Shown here: positions 36,507 through 46,586 of the stretch, piece after piece
Numbering within the stretch: position 1 is the first letter of the stretch
How the letters are laid out: the number at the start of each line of letters is the position of its first letter
Translations under genes and position numbers: made by a program
The notes under the pieces: generated by a model
Databases searched by the model: none
The model's input: the letters and a program-made list of their open reading frames with translations, nothing else
Told to the model about the DNA's origin: nothing
Source: Chlorobiaceae bacterium
GTDB lineage: Bacteria; Bacteroidota; Chlorobiia; Chlorobiales; Chlorobiaceae
Assembly: GCA_013334925.1 (NCBI GenBank)
Contig: JAAXWP010000011.1
Coordinates: 1-52,488 of the forward strand
Reading direction: 5' to 3'
DNA: 52,488 bases

Positions 36507-36950
36507 ATGACCCGTTACAAACCCGTAAGCGTCTCGAAAGGTGGATTCGCATTCTGCCGGCTGGGTCTGACCGCCCTGGTCTGGCTGTCGCTCATCCTGC
36601 ACTCGAAACCCCTGCTGCTGTTCGTCTTCGTCATGTTGCTCCTTTCGGCGATCCTGAAGGTACAGCGAGCCCCCATGATCGTGCTCTACGACCAGACGAT
36701 CGGAAGAATCCGGAAATCGAACGAGGTTATCCTGAACGAAAGCGCCATGCGTTTCGCACATGCAACGGGCACCATCTTCAGCCTCGTCTGCCTTGCGCTG
36801 CTCTGGCTCGCCGACGAGCGGATGGGATGGGCGGGGGTATTCCTGTTTGCAGTGCTCAAAAGCGTATCGGCGCTGGGGTACTGCCCTGCATCGAAACTCT
36901 ATGAATGCGCAACCGGCAGCAGTTGCTGCACAATCCTGAAAAAGCGGTGA
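36507..36950 (+). CDS. DUF4395 membrane protein
   Basis: A 147-aa protein with about four hydrophobic segments (LGLTALVWLSLIL, LLLFVFVMLLLSAIL, TGTIFSLVCLALLWL, VFLFAVLKSVSAL). The C-terminus GYCPASKLYECATGSSCCTI carries several Cys that could form disulfides or hold metal. DUF4395 has no established function but is often near thioredoxin-like and lipid genes. It starts at ATG 36507, 10 bases after the methyltransferase stop. Its end overlaps the start of the Lgt-like gene. Confidence 0.75.
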   Translation: MTRYKPVSVSKGGFAFCRLGLTALVWLSLILHSKPLLLFVFVMLLLSAILKVQRAPMIVLYDQTIGRIRKSNEVILNESAMRFAHATGTIFSLVCLALLWLADERMGWAGVFLFAVLKSVSALGYCPASKLYECATGSSCCTILKKR

Positions 36951-37732
36951 TCGACAGCCACACCTATCCCGAAAACTGGGGAATCCAACCGATCCTGTTC
37001 AACATTGGCGGGTTCGGCGTCCCGGCCTACCCCTTTTTCGTGCTTCTCGGGCTGGCTGCAGGTATCGCCTGGTTCGTCGTCGACATTCGGAAAAGCGGGC
37101 ATCGCAACGGCAATGGACTGGTGATCGCCACAGGTGCGATTGCCGGAGGCATCATTGGCGCGAAGCTGTTCGAGTGGGTCCTGAACTACCGGTTCCTCTT
37201 CGAGCACTTTTCCGATCCGAACGTCTGGTTGTCGGGCCGGACGATCGTCGGAGGCCTGATCGGCGGAAAGATCGGGGCGGTGCTCACCAAACGGGCATAT
37301 GGCATCCGTGAACGGCGTGGAAATGAAATCGCTCCGGCTGTAGCCCTCGGCATGCTGATCGGCCGATTCGGCTGCTTTTTCAGGGGCTGCTGCTACGGAA
37401 CCCCGACGAATCTGCCGTTCGGCGTCAACTTCGGCGACGGCATCCTGCGGCACCCGACGCAGCTTTACGAGTCGCTCTTCATGCTCGGGCTCTTCATCTG
37501 GCTGGTCTACCGGAAACGACAGGGCGATCTCGCCCCGGGAAGACTTTTCAGCCTGCTGATGCTCTGGTACTTCACCTTCCGCTTCGGCATCGAGTTCATC
37601 AGGATCGAGCCGGTCGTTTTTGCAGGCCTGACCTCGTTCCAGCTCATTTCTGCCGTCGTGGTACTCTATTTCGGATGGATCGCATTCGCGAGGAAACAAA
37701 ACCGGGAGGAAAACTATGCAGGAGAATCATGA
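36905..37732 (+). CDS. Prolipoprotein diacylglyceryl transferase (Lgt) paralogue
   Basis: A 275-aa membrane protein with about seven helices and Lgt motifs: GRTIVGGLIGGKIG (the GR-x-x-x-GG loop), GRFGCFFRGCCYG (related to GRIGNFINGE) and RHPTQLYES. True Lgt transfers diacylglycerol from phosphatidylglycerol to lipobox Cys. Here the catalytic signature differs (CFFRGCC), as in the second-type Lgt paralogues of several anaerobes, so the acceptor may not be a prolipoprotein. The first ATG at 36905 lies inside the DUF4395 gene; GTG 36947, overlapping its stop, is an alternative. Confidence 0.83.
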   Translation: MRNRQQLLHNPEKAVIDSHTYPENWGIQPILFNIGGFGVPAYPFFVLLGLAAGIAWFVVDIRKSGHRNGNGLVIATGAIAGGIIGAKLFEWVLNYRFLFEHFSDPNVWLSGRTIVGGLIGGKIGAVLTKRAYGIRERRGNEIAPAVALGMLIGRFGCFFRGCCYGTPTNLPFGVNFGDGILRHPTQLYESLFMLGLFIWLVYRKRQGDLAPGRLFSLLMLWYFTFRFGIEFIRIEPVVFAGLTSFQLISAVVVLYFGWIAFARKQNREENYAGES

Positions 37733-38087
37733 TTTCGGGAAGCCGGATGTCGAACCCGGAAATCTCGTCAACCCGGCACCTCCGAAAAAACGGAGAAACC
37801 GGAAGCAGATCATCATAGGGGTGACGATCGCCCTGGCACTCAACCTCCTTCCTGCGTTCCTGCTGAACTACCGATTCTTTACGGATGGGCCCTGGATCGG
37901 GCTCTGGCTCATGTGTCCGCCGGTTACGATCGCGCTCGGCATCTATTTTCTCAGAAAAGAGGCGAATCGGGATATCGGCACCGGCTTACTCAGCGGCTGC
38001 GCAGTACCATTGCTCCTGCTCGCCCTCCTCTTCGGTGCCTGCATGGTCGGCATCGGTGGCGCGTCGCTGTTCAATCTGTTCAAATGA
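37716..38087 (+). CDS. Small membrane protein, last gene of the lipid operon
   Basis: A 123-aa protein with a polar N-terminus of about 30 residues and three hydrophobic segments (IIIGVTIALALNLLPAFLL, GLWLMCPPVTIALGIYFL, AVPLLLLALLFGACMVGI). No family recognised. It overlaps the Lgt-like gene by 17 bases and has a strong GGAGG site inside it. It may anchor or assemble the preceding membrane enzymes. Confidence 0.65.
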   Translation: MQENHDFGKPDVEPGNLVNPAPPKKRRNRKQIIIGVTIALALNLLPAFLLNYRFFTDGPWIGLWLMCPPVTIALGIYFLRKEANRDIGTGLLSGCAVPLLLLALLFGACMVGIGGASLFNLFK

Positions 38088-38292
38088 GCTGACGTTCAAT
38101 CCGGTTTCCTCCTGGCGATGTACGGTGAAGCAATCGCTGGGCATTCCATAATTTTTTTACCGATTAACGTGCCGGAAGGGAAGGTTCATTACCGGTTGCC
38201 CCAGGCGGGCACAAGGGCTATATTGCACACCATTCACTGAATCTCACGTATCGACCTGTCCGATAATACGGGCAGCAAAAGCACAACTGACC

Positions 38293-39312
38293 ATGTTCCG
38301 CCTGAAACTCCGCTTTTTGTTCTCATTTCTCTCACTGCTGCTCATCGGACCAACCGCCACCGCTGGCGCAACGGAGACCCTGGTCATGGACAATGGCGAC
38401 CGGTTGAGCGGCCATGTCCTGCGTATGAGCGACGGAGTGCTCGAATTCGAAACCGGCTATGCCGGCACGATGAAGGTCAACTGGAAGCACGTCCGTGAAA
38501 TTCTTTCGGAAACGAACATCAAGCTCCGCCTTGCGGGTAACGAAGTTGTGAGCGTCACCTCACTGAAACAGGATAATGGACAGGTTTGCTTCGCGGATCG
38601 GAGCGAACCTGTCATATCGGTGATGCAGATCAACCCGGCGGACTGGGAAACGGGCAAAGCCTCCAAGTTCGGCGGTGAAGTCGACGCGGCGTTCAAGCTC
38701 GAACGAGGCAACACACAGGTCAATCAGACAGATGTCACCAGCAGGATGGAGTGGAAAAAAACCAGGCATCGAGTCCGGGTTGCAGGAGAACTTGAATATG
38801 GCAAAACCGACGGTGAGGTCTCCAGCGACCGTTGGTCTGTAGAAACCTCCTACGACAACACCCCGTCAAAGCGATTCTACTACGGCGGAAGAACTTCCCT
38901 CAAGTCCGATGAGATGAGCGATCTCAATCTTCGCTGGTCGTCGGGTCCCCATATCGGCTATCGCTTTGCCGATACCGATCGTACGAAGTTCAGCGCGGAA
39001 ACCGGTCTTGAGTATACCACCGAGGACTACCATGCCCAAAGTCTGGATAGCTTTATTGGTGAATCATGGAGGATCGAATTCAGCCATTTCCTGATCCCGG
39101 GAAAGCTCGAGGTCTATCACCGCGATAACGGTCTGGTAAGCCTTGCCGATCTCGGCGCGCTTACACTTGACACCTGGACGGGCATCAAACTACCGATTGC
39201 CGGAGGGGTGCACACCAGCGCCGAATTCAAGACATCTTACAATGGAAAGGCTCCTGCCGGAGCAAAATTGTGGGACACCATCTACCGGATCAAAGTCGGT
39301 TATCAGTGGTGA
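38293..39312 (+). CDS. DUF481 outer membrane beta-barrel protein
   Basis: A 339-aa protein. It has a signal peptide (LRFLFSFLSLLLIGPTATAGA), an SH3-like N-terminal domain (LVMDNGDRLSGHVLRMSDG, a pattern shared with YdiY-like proteins), then a DUF481 barrel of alternating strands (HRVRVAGELEYGKTDG, RFYYGGRTSLKSDEM, KFSAETGLEYTTED) and a C-terminal aromatic residue (YRIKVGYQW) used for BAM recognition. Channel or structural role unknown. It is monocistronic. Confidence 0.82.
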   Translation: MFRLKLRFLFSFLSLLLIGPTATAGATETLVMDNGDRLSGHVLRMSDGVLEFETGYAGTMKVNWKHVREILSETNIKLRLAGNEVVSVTSLKQDNGQVCFADRSEPVISVMQINPADWETGKASKFGGEVDAAFKLERGNTQVNQTDVTSRMEWKKTRHRVRVAGELEYGKTDGEVSSDRWSVETSYDNTPSKRFYYGGRTSLKSDEMSDLNLRWSSGPHIGYRFADTDRTKFSAETGLEYTTEDYHAQSLDSFIGESWRIEFSHFLIPGKLEVYHRDNGLVSLADLGALTLDTWTGIKLPIAGGVHTSAEFKTSYNGKAPAGAKLWDTIYRIKVGYQW

Positions 39313-39369
39313 CAGATCCTGCAAGAGTCGAGGCTGCCCCGGAAACAAAGTTGAGCATCAAAAACGGAG

Positions 39370-39536
39370 GAGGCTGCCTGAGAAGCGGCAACAATGCCGT
39401 TTATTGAAGCCGTTACGACTGTCTTTTCTGTCATTCTGAGTCTGACACCGTCGGGCGAAGAATCCAGCGATTTCTTGTATAGCTTTATATTTCAGTCATT
39501 TAAGTGGTGGTTACGATTTTCCCAGGTGAGGCTGTC
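39370..39536. repeat. Dispersed MITE-like repeat, copy C (truncated)
   Basis: It starts GGAGGCTGCCTGAGAAGCGG, contains GTCATTCTGAGTCTGACACC and GTCGGGCGAAGAATCC, then breaks into GTGAGGCTGTCTCATAAGC, the end motif. The right half with TTCTCCCG...CGGGA is missing relative to copies A and B. Confidence 0.6.
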
Positions 39537-39686
39537 TCATAAGCAAAGCCGAGGCAGTTTCATCCCTGGGAACGCTGAGCCCCAGCTCGGCAGCGTTATC
39601 TCATCGAAAAAGCATCCAATCACAACTAACGCATCTGTTTTTATGCCATTAAAGCGGCACTTTGAAAAAAATCAAATACAACCCAC

Positions 39687-39919
39687 GGAGGCTGTTTCAA
39701 AAGCACCAATAAAGCCGCTTACTGACGCCATTTCTGTTATTCTGAGTCCGACACAGTCGGGCGAAGAATCCATCAGCATTTCGTAAAGCTATATATATTT
39801 ATAGCTTATGAAGTAATCCCAGATATTCTGGATCCTTCTCCCGACAAGTCGGGAGAAGGATGACATTCAGGAACAAACGCAAAACACATAGGTGAATCCC
39901 TTCTGAATCAATCTCCTCC
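39687..39919. repeat. Dispersed MITE-like repeat, copy B
   Basis: It starts GGAGGCTGTTTCAAAAGC and ends in the near-inverse CTTCTGAATCAATCTCCTCC. The internal order (GCCGCTT, TTATTCTGAGTCCGACACAG, TCGGGCGAAGAATCCATCAG, TTCTCCCGACAAGTCGGGAG, GATGACATTCAGG) matches copy A over the whole length, with small differences. Confidence 0.75.
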
Positions 39920-39953
39920 ATTCAAGAGAAAACCTGCCCGGAGGTCAAAGAGA

Positions 39954-40439
39954 TTACTGGGGATAGCGAACAGCAGGACCTGCAGGGACCTTGCCCGGTG
40001 GCACGAAACCGGGAGCGGGAACCCCTGCCGGGCCAAGATGCCGGAGGTAACGGTAAATATCCCTGAAATCGTTGTCGTGCATGTCGCGGAAAGCGTACCA
40101 GGGCATCGGTGGTCGTGACCTGACGGTTTTCACCGTCTGCATCCAGCTCTTTTCGGTCATCGAACTCACCAGAAGGCGGAGGTTGACCGGGTAGGTGGTA
40201 CCCCAGGCTCCGTTCCAGCCGAGATTGTCCCCTTTCAGCCATTCCGACTCCTTCACCCTGCTTTCGGATTGCGCATAACCGCTGGTGTGACAATCGTTGC
40301 AGCCTGCAATCATGACCATGTACCGGCCATTGCGGATCGAAGCCTGCTCCTGCGAGGCACGTTCACGTCCAGAGCTCTCGCCACCGGACAGCATTACCGG
40401 AACCGCCAGACATGAGATCAACAGCGCTTTTCCATTCAT
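39954..40439 (-). CDS. Monoheme c-type cytochrome
   Basis: A 161-aa exported protein. The N-terminus (MNGKALLISCLAVPVMLSGG) is a signal peptide. The heme site is CNDCH in YMVMIAGCNDCHTSGYA, and a possible axial Met lies in PPMPWYAFRDM. The C-terminal part is Pro/Gly-rich. A GGGAGGAT site precedes the ATG. It would transfer electrons in the periplasm; the donor and acceptor are unknown. Convergent with the repeat region; the lipoprotein gene follows upstream on the same strand. Confidence 0.82.
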   Translation of the reverse strand: MNGKALLISCLAVPVMLSGGESSGRERASQEQASIRNGRYMVMIAGCNDCHTSGYAQSESRVKESEWLKGDNLGWNGAWGTTYPVNLRLLVSSMTEKSWMQTVKTVRSRPPMPWYAFRDMHDNDFRDIYRYLRHLGPAGVPAPGFVPPGKVPAGPAVRYPQ

Positions 40440-40501
40440 GGTATCCTCCCTTGATCAAGGTTTCAGATGAACTGCCATGGGGGAGAACAGAATACAACGG
40501 A

Positions 40502-41191
40502 TCAACGGGTGCGCCATCCCTCCGGAGTGAGTACGAGCATGGCCTCTTTCTCTCCTCCGAGGCTCTCATCGAGGTACTTCCTGAGGCTGGTGGCCCATTC
40601 GGGGGCATCGGTGAGCCTCGCCTGATAGGTCACACTGCTGATCGTGACGCCGGTCGAAGAGCCCGGTTCGGTCCAGCTCACGATTTTACTTACCCCCGGT
40701 TTGCCGCAATAAAACTGGTAAAAGACCGTTGTGCCCGCTCTGGCAAGCTGAGCGTGATGCACCTGCGCCGCCTTGAACAGATAAACATCGACCGGTGCGT
40801 CAAAAGGTCCCCGACCGGTGTAGTAACCTTCCATCCAGGGAATGAGCATGCCTTTCTCGACCAGGTCGGAAACCAGGAGCTCCTTCTTGCGGTCGTTGAA
40901 CAGCATCTTGCGGGTTTTGAGATAGTGGTCTCCGGTTTCGAATCGCTGGTCGAGCTTGGCAAGCCTGCGGCCACCATGCCCACCGTTGAACTCGCTGACC
41001 GGCATCTCTTCGAGACTGACGAAGATGGAGTCTCCGATCGCACGGTTGATGGCGTCGGTGAAATTTTTCCGGTTCGGGGCTTTCGGATCCGAACACCCGC
41101 TCATGACAGAGGTCACGGTCAGCAACATGAGCACGACTGAAAGCAGTCGATGAGACACCTTGCACGTAAGCTTTGTTGCAGGAGCATCCAT
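40502..41191 (-). CDS. Putative lipoprotein of unknown function
   Basis: A 229-aa protein with a hydrophobic N-terminus ending VTSVMSGC, a plausible lipobox Cys at residue 33. The mature part has no recognised domain; segments such as YLFKAAQVHHAQLARAGTTV and FYQFYCGKPGVSKI are visible. It is on the same strand as the cytochrome gene, 62 bases upstream, and may be cotranscribed. No strong ribosome site is visible before the ATG. Confidence 0.6.
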   Translation of the reverse strand: MDAPATKLTCKVSHRLLSVVLMLLTVTSVMSGCSDPKAPNRKNFTDAINRAIGDSIFVSLEEMPVSEFNGGHGGRRLAKLDQRFETGDHYLKTRKMLFNDRKKELLVSDLVEKGMLIPWMEGYYTGRGPFDAPVDVYLFKAAQVHHAQLARAGTTVFYQFYCGKPGVSKIVSWTEPGSSTGVTISSVTYQARLTDAPEWATSLRKYLDESLGGEKEAMLVLTPEGWRTR

Positions 41192-41283
41192 CAGGTTCGG
41201 GTGTTATGTTTGAAAGAAAATATTGCAGAACGGACATTGCCCCACATCAAATGGCAACGACTTCGAAGTCCCTGCGTGATCAC

Positions 41284-41562
41284 TCAATTACAGCCGGCAT
41301 TTCCCGTCGCATTGGCTGCACTGGTCCCACCTGAAGTTCCATTCGATTTCTGAACAGGCTGGGGAGCTGAAGCATCAGGAACCTTCACATCTTCTGTCTT
41401 CTTGCCGGCAGTACGTTCCAGACCGCCTTTCGCATCGCCCTGTTTGCCGACATCGAATCCACTCGAGTCATTCTGTTTTGCGGAATCCTCCGCGTAGGCA
41501 ATCATGCCGGATGAAAGCAGGGCAAACCCCATGGCAAGCATTACAATACTGCGTTTACACAT
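41284..41562 (-). CDS. Small exported protein of unknown function
   Basis: A 92-aa protein starting at ATG 41562 after AGGAGG. The signal peptide (IVMLAMGFALLSSGMIAYA) ends near residue 24 with an AYA cleavage site. The mature part is short, polar and low-complexity (Asp/Lys/Gly/Ser/Ala-rich) and ends NAGCN with a single Cys. Probably periplasmic; no family recognised. Confidence 0.6.
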   Translation of the reverse strand: MCKRSIVMLAMGFALLSSGMIAYAEDSAKQNDSSGFDVGKQGDAKGGLERTAGKKTEDVKVPDASAPQPVQKSNGTSGGTSAANATGNAGCN

Positions 41563-42061
41563 ACGACCTCCTGTTATCGATACATTTGGACAAACAACTT
41601 TCAAAGTAAACAATACTGGCCAATCGCCATAAGAAACCATCCGTTACACAACGCCCGTGTCCATGATCACTCCGGCAGCGACATGATTCAATGGCACGCC
41701 GTTTCAGGTTCTGTCATGCTGAATACGACATATCGGAACGAAAAAACATCCTCTTTCGTGTAAAGGGCTCTTGAGAATATCTCGGAAGCCTCAAGGATGA
41801 TATTGGCGGAAATATGGAGAAAAATTTGATTGCCAACTGCAATCGCCGGAACAGTAAGCCCAAAGAGCTCTCATCTGGCGGAAAAAACGTCATTCCGCTT
41901 CAGGTTTCAGTTTTTTTCACGTCAGTCGATTGTACCTTCAGATCACTCCTGATTATCTTGTTTCAGCGACATCAGGCTCTGTATATGCCGTGCCCCCCCT
42001 GTCGCCATATCCATCAGTTTTCTGTACATGTGTGTCCACCCGAATCTCAACCAGGACCGTC
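41563..42061. other. Intergenic region, nothing recognised except a repeat fragment
   Basis: About 500 bases between two divergent genes. Around 41705 a GTTCTGTCATGCTGAA block resembles the core of the dispersed repeats. An open frame at 41814-42065 has no ribosome site and is rejected. Confidence 0.4.
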
Positions 42062-43126
42062 ATGATCCGCGGAAAAACGAATCAGCTCCTCATTCTCCTT
42101 CTGTTCAACCTGCTGCTTGCCGGCTGCGTTTCCGAAGCAACGATTTCCGAGACCGAGAGCTTGAAACCTCCGGTCAGAACTTTCTATGCGACCGACAGGA
42201 GTGTGACGGATGCTGCAGAACCGTCAAAAAAATTCGGCAATCTGCGTGGCGAACTCTCCTACGGAACCTGCTCCGTGTCTATCCCTCCAGGCCACGCTAT
42301 AGGGAAACTGGAGCAATCCTCCGATAATGACGTTCGTGAGCACATCGTCCTGACCGGCATATCACCAATGAGCAGACAGGAGTTTTTCAGACTTTTGTCT
42401 GATAGCGCCACTCGCAGCAAAGACAAAGGCATCCTGTTCTATATCCACGGTTACAACACCTCCTTCGAGGAAGCTGCGATGGAACTCTCCCAACTCGTCA
42501 GCGATCTCGGATTCACCGGCATACCAGTGATGTACAGCTGGCCGTCGGAACATGCTGTCGGCGGTTATGATGCCGATCAGACCACGATCGAATGGTCCCA
42601 GAAGAATATCCGTGATTTTCTCGGAGAGGCCCTGCAAATGACTGCGCCGGTGAAGTACTACATGCTGGCGCACAGTATGGGAAACCGTGCACTGACACGT
42701 GCGGTCATCGAACTTTCCGGAAGCATGCCGAAGGAGATCCGGCGATGCAAAGCCATCCTGCTCGCCGCACCGGATATCGATTCACAGATTTTCCTTCGTG
42801 ACACCGGCCCGGCCCTCGTACGAACCGGAGTGCCCGTCACCATGTATGCATCCAGCCGCGACAGGGCCCTGAGCCTTTCGAAAAAGCTGCACTCCTACCC
42901 GCGTGCCGGATTCATCGAAGGGTGCCCGCTGCTGGTGCCCGGTATCGAAACCATCGATGCTTCAGCAATCGGATGCGGCTTTATCGGCCACTCCTATTAT
43001 CATGAATCGCGACAGGTGATCTCCGATTTGTATTACATTCTGAATGAGGGACTGCGTGCGGACAAGCGCTTCTCCCTGCAACCTGTGGACACCGGGCAGG
43101 GCCGGTACTGGCGGCTCAAAAAATAG
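42062..43126 (+). CDS. Alpha/beta hydrolase lipoprotein (DUF900)
   Basis: A 354-aa protein. The N-terminus ([14 protein letters not shown]) is a lipoprotein signal with lipobox LAGC. The hydrolase core has the oxyanion strand [13 protein letters not shown], the nucleophile elbow AHSMGN (Ser), an acid in [10 protein letters not shown] and a late GHSYYHES His, the DUF900 pattern. It probably faces the periplasm as an esterase or lipase-like enzyme; the substrate is unknown. I chose ATG 42062, the codon before the lipoprotein signal. The downstream proA gene lies 98 bases away. Confidence 0.82.
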   Translation: MIRGKTNQLLILLLFNLLLAGCVSEATISETESLKPPVRTFYATDRSVTDAAEPSKKFGNLRGELSYGTCSVSIPPGHAIGKLEQSSDNDVREHIVLTGISPMSRQEFFRLLSDSATRSKDKGILFYIHGYNTSFEEAAMELSQLVSDLGFTGIPVMYSWPSEHAVGGYDADQTTIEWSQKNIRDFLGEALQMTAPVKYYMLAHSMGNRALTRAVIELSGSMPKEIRRCKAILLAAPDIDSQIFLRDTGPALVRTGVPVTMYASSRDRALSLSKKLHSYPRAGFIEGCPLLVPGIETIDASAIGCGFIGHSYYHESRQVISDLYYILNEGLRADKRFSLQPVDTGQGRYWRLKK

Positions 43127-43224
43127 CCGTGCAGTCATCCTGTTATTATTCAATTATTTCCGGATTGCTCGGGATCGCTCTTTATGACTATCTTTGCCAA
43201 GAGCTTCTCACAAACAACCTTGAT

Positions 43225-44502
43225 ATGAACCTTTCAGATATGACCGAACACGAAGCCATCGTTGAACGCCTGAAAGCAGTACAGAAAGCCAGCCGGGGAA
43301 TCGTCGCCCTCGATCCCGACGCCATCAACGGCATGCTCCGCGAACTGGCCGACCGGATTCCGGGTGCTGCCGAAGCGATCCTCACAGCCAACAAAAAGGA
43401 TCTGGAACGCATGGACCCGGCCGATCCGAAGTATGACCGGCTGCTTCTGAACGAGTCACGGCTCGAATCGATCGCTTCGGATATCAGGAACGTCGCCGCA
43501 CTCCCCTCGCCTCTCGACCAGGTGCTCGAAGAGCGGACCCTGCCGAACGGTCTCTCGCTGAAAAAGGTTACGGTCCCGCTGGGCGTGGTCGGCATCATCT
43601 ACGAGTCGCGCCCGAACGTGACCTTCGACGTCTTCTCGCTCTGCCTGAAGTCCGGCAACGCAACCGTGCTGAAGGGTGGCAGCGATGCGGCATTCTCGAA
43701 CATCGCCATCGTCGAGCTGATCCAGCAGGTGCTGGCCGATCGCGGGCTCGATCCCGACATGATCTACCTGCTTCCTGCCGAGCGTGAAGCAGCGCACATC
43801 ATGCTCAACGCAGTCGGATTCATCGACGTGATCATCCCGAGGGGAAGCCAGCAGCTTATCGATTTCGCCCGCAAGCACTCGACCGTGCCGGTGATCGAAA
43901 CCGGTGCAGGCATCGTGCACACCTACTTCGACAGGAGCGGCGACCTGGAGATGGGCAAGGCGATCGTGTTCAACGCCAAGACGAGGCGGCCGAGTGTCTG
44001 CAACGCCCTCGATACCCTGATCGTGCACCGTGACCGGATCAACGACCTGCCGTTGCTCGTCGAACAGCTCGAAACGAAGATGGTGCAGCTCTATGCCGAC
44101 GAAGCGGCTTTCGACAAACTCTCGGGGCGTTATCCCGACGAGCTGCTCGAAATGGCCAGCCCCGAGCATTTCGGCACCGAATTCCTGTCGCTGAAGATGT
44201 CGATCAGAACGGTTGACAATCTGGAGGAGGCGCTCGAGCACATCGCACACTTCAGCTCGAAACACAGCGAAGCGGTCATCGCCACTGACCAGTCGGTGAT
44301 CGATGCCTTCATGAAGCGGGTCGATGCGGCCGCCGTCTATGCGAACACCTCGACAGCCTTCACCGATGGAGCTCAGTTCGGACTGGGTGCGGAGATCGGT
44401 ATCAGCACGCAGAAGCTGCACGCCCGGGGCCCCATGGCACTCAGGGAGCTCTGCAGCTACAAGTGGCTTGTCACGGGTAACGGACAGGTGAGGCCCGTCT
44501 GA
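43225..44502 (+). CDS. proA: Gamma-glutamyl phosphate reductase (proline synthesis)
   Basis: A 425-aa cytosolic enzyme converting gamma-glutamyl phosphate to glutamate semialdehyde with NADPH. Family segments include [48 protein letters not shown], the catalytic Cys in [15 protein letters not shown], and a closing [16 protein letters not shown]. The length is typical (about 420 aa). ATG 43225 is chosen although no strong ribosome site precedes it. The lolD-like gene starts 1 base after the stop, so they are cotranscribed. Confidence 0.95.
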   Translation: MNLSDMTEHEAIVERLKAVQKASRGIVALDPDAINGMLRELADRIPGAAEAILTANKKDLERMDPADPKYDRLLLNESRLESIASDIRNVAALPSPLDQVLEERTLPNGLSLKKVTVPLGVVGIIYESRPNVTFDVFSLCLKSGNATVLKGGSDAAFSNIAIVELIQQVLADRGLDPDMIYLLPAEREAAHIMLNAVGFIDVIIPRGSQQLIDFARKHSTVPVIETGAGIVHTYFDRSGDLEMGKAIVFNAKTRRPSVCNALDTLIVHRDRINDLPLLVEQLETKMVQLYADEAAFDKLSGRYPDELLEMASPEHFGTEFLSLKMSIRTVDNLEEALEHIAHFSSKHSEAVIATDQSVIDAFMKRVDAAAVYANTSTAFTDGAQFGLGAEIGISTQKLHARGPMALRELCSYKWLVTGNGQVRPV

Positions 44503-44503
44503 G

Positions 44504-45196
44504 ATGCTCGAAGCGAAAAAACTCGTCAAATCCTATGCGCTGCCGGGGCAGCCGCCGCTCCAGATCCTGAAAGGCATCGACCTGTCGGTCGGTGCCGGGG
44601 AGCTCATCACGATCATCGGTGCATCAGGCAGCGGCAAGACCACCCTCCTGAACCTTCTGGGCACGCTCGACACTCCCGACGGAGGCGAACTGCTTTTCGA
44701 CGGCAAGCCGCTGTTCAAAGGCAGTGACTGCATGCTCTCGAAAAAGGAGCTGGCAAGGTTCCGCAACCGCAAGATCGGATTCGTTTTCCAGTTCCATCAT
44801 CTGCTTTCGGACTTCACGGCGGTCGAAAACGTGGCCATGGCCGAGTTCATCGCCACCGGCAAGCTGAAACCGGCAAGAGAGAAGGCTGCCGTGCTCCTCG
44901 AAAGTCTCGGCCTGAAGGCCAGGCTCGACCATCTGCCTTCGGAGCTCTCCGGCGGCGAGCAGCAGCGCGTGGCGATCGCCCGCTCGCTTATGAACGAACC
45001 GAACCTGATACTGGCCGACGAACCAAGCGGCAACCTCGACAGCCGCAACAGTCAGCTGCTCTATGAACTGATGGCCTCACTCTGCAAGGAGCGCAAAACA
45101 TCGTTCGTCATCGTCACGCACAACGAAGAGTTCGCGGCTACGGCTGACCGCTGCCTGCACATGCAGGACGGACTCCTTCACGCCTGTCCAGCATGA
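44504..45196 (+). CDS. lolD: LolD-type ABC transporter ATPase
   Basis: A 230-aa ATPase of the MacB/LolD group. Walker A is [10 protein letters not shown], the Q-loop [13 protein letters not shown], signature [15 protein letters not shown] and Walker [14 protein letters not shown]. LolCDE releases lipoproteins from the inner membrane for the outer membrane, which suits a didermic host; the membrane partners are not adjacent. It begins 1 base after proA. Confidence 0.88.
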   Translation: MLEAKKLVKSYALPGQPPLQILKGIDLSVGAGELITIIGASGSGKTTLLNLLGTLDTPDGGELLFDGKPLFKGSDCMLSKKELARFRNRKIGFVFQFHHLLSDFTAVENVAMAEFIATGKLKPAREKAAVLLESLGLKARLDHLPSELSGGEQQRVAIARSLMNEPNLILADEPSGNLDSRNSQLLYELMASLCKERKTSFVIVTHNEEFAATADRCLHMQDGLLHACPA

Positions 45197-45212
45197 AACC
45201 CGAATATGGAAG

Positions 45213-46586
45213 TCAACCCGCCAATTGTGCCGACTGCAGACCCCTGCGGTAGAAGTAGTCATTGATCTCCCGATAAAGCTCCTTCAGGCGTGCCGGCTCG
45301 ATGTCGCAAATACCTTCATAGGCTTCGGTGAAATGAACCTGATGATGATCCAGACGGTATGGTTCGATCTTTCCCTCGATCACCAGCTCATCGTAGAGGG
45401 TTGAGCCGGGAAGCGGACTGTAGATACTCCAGGTCCACCGGTCGAGATCGAGTGATTTGGCCATCTCGAAGGTCTGCCGGACATCCGCCTCGTCTTCGCC
45501 CGGTATGCCGATCATGAAAAATCCGAAAACGTTGACATGCCGTTTCGCAAGGCTGACCTTTTCTCGTATCTGTTCGACGCTCACCCCTTTCCTGAGCCGT
45601 TTCAGGCTTTTCGGCGATCCTGTTTCAATGCCAAGATCGAGCTGGGTCAGGCCAGCCTGTTTCATCAGTTTTAGTTCGTCTTCGTCAATGAGATCGATAC
45701 GGGTCAGCGCCTGCCAGGATACATTGACCTGGCGATCGATCATGAGTTCACAGAACTCCCTGGTCCATCGCCGGTTGAGGTTGCAAATGCTGTCCTTGAA
45801 CCATACGCCTTCGATACCATAGCGGTTTTTGATTGCGAGCACTTCTTCAACCACCCGCTCCGGGGATTTGATGCGCCATTTCCGTCCCATGGTCTGATGG
45901 ACGGCGCAGAAGCTGCACTGGTAAGGGCACCCTCGAGATACGATCATCGAAATGCCACGCATGTTTCTCAGATGGCTGTTGTGCTCGATGTAACGTTCGA
46001 CCGGAAATGCCTCGTAATCCGGAATCGGCAGCGTATCGAGATCCCTGATCAGGGAAGCCTTGCCCCTGATGACAAGTTCGCCCTCTCTTTTGAAGCATAA
46101 CCCATCGATCTCCTCAACAGGACTACCCGACTCGAGTGCACCGGCAAGAGCCGTGAGTGCGTATTCACCTTCGCCACGAATGACATAGTCGACATGTCTG
46201 TCTGCAAGCACCTCTTCAGGAGCCAGTGTCGGATGAACGCCTCCAAGAACCGTCAGGGCTTCGGGCAGTGCCTGTTTCGATATCTCCGCAACCTGAAGGG
46301 CCTCAGGAATCGTTGGGGTCATGGCCGTAATGCCGACGATGCCGGGTCGTTCCTCTGCAATACGTTTCGACAGCTCGACGCTGTCCATTAGCAGCCCCTG
46401 CATGTCAAGAAGAGCTACCTCGTGGCCGGCCTTCTTGAGATAGGAGCTTAAAAACGCCAGTCCGATCGGAGGTTCGAACGGCGCGACGTACAGGTTACCG
46501 CCCCTGATCCAGTCGATATAATCATCGAAGCGGTTACGAAACTCGTTGCCGTCATAAAATGCCGGATTGACAAGCAGAATTTTCAT
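45213..46586 (-). CDS. B12-binding-domain radical SAM protein
   Basis: A 457-aa protein. The N-terminal cobalamin-binding fold (ILLVNPAF, AFLSSYLKKAGHEVALLD, TVLGGVHPTLAPEEVL) is followed by the radical SAM motif CPYQCSFC within VSRGCPYQCSFCAVHQ. The late segment FGFFMIGIPGEDEADV is typical of the class, which includes methylases and cyclases. Its N-terminal ATGA overlaps the stop of the QueG-like gene. Substrate unknown. BchE-like chlorophyll enzymes are distant relatives. Confidence 0.85.
   Translation of the reverse strand: MKILLVNPAFYDGNEFRNRFDDYIDWIRGGNLYVAPFEPPIGLAFLSSYLKKAGHEVALLDMQGLLMDSVELSKRIAEERPGIVGITAMTPTIPEALQVAEISKQALPEALTVLGGVHPTLAPEEVLADRHVDYVIRGEGEYALTALAGALESGSPVEEIDGLCFKREGELVIRGKASLIRDLDTLPIPDYEAFPVERYIEHNSHLRNMRGISMIVSRGCPYQCSFCAVHQTMGRKWRIKSPERVVEEVLAIKNRYGIEGVWFKDSICNLNRRWTREFCELMIDRQVNVSWQALTRIDLIDEDELKLMKQAGLTQLDLGIETGSPKSLKRLRKGVSVEQIREKVSLAKRHVNVFGFFMIGIPGEDEADVRQTFEMAKSLDLDRWTWSIYSPLPGSTLYDELVIEGKIEPYRLDHHQVHFTEAYEGICDIEPARLKELYREINDYFYRRGLQSAQLAG

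Larger units (their letters stand above)
39313..39953. other. Intergenic region filled with repeats
   Basis: About 640 bases between the DUF481 gene and the convergent cytochrome gene. It holds the partial repeat C and the full repeat B. Short open frames inside are repeat sequence and have no protein character. Confidence 0.5.
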
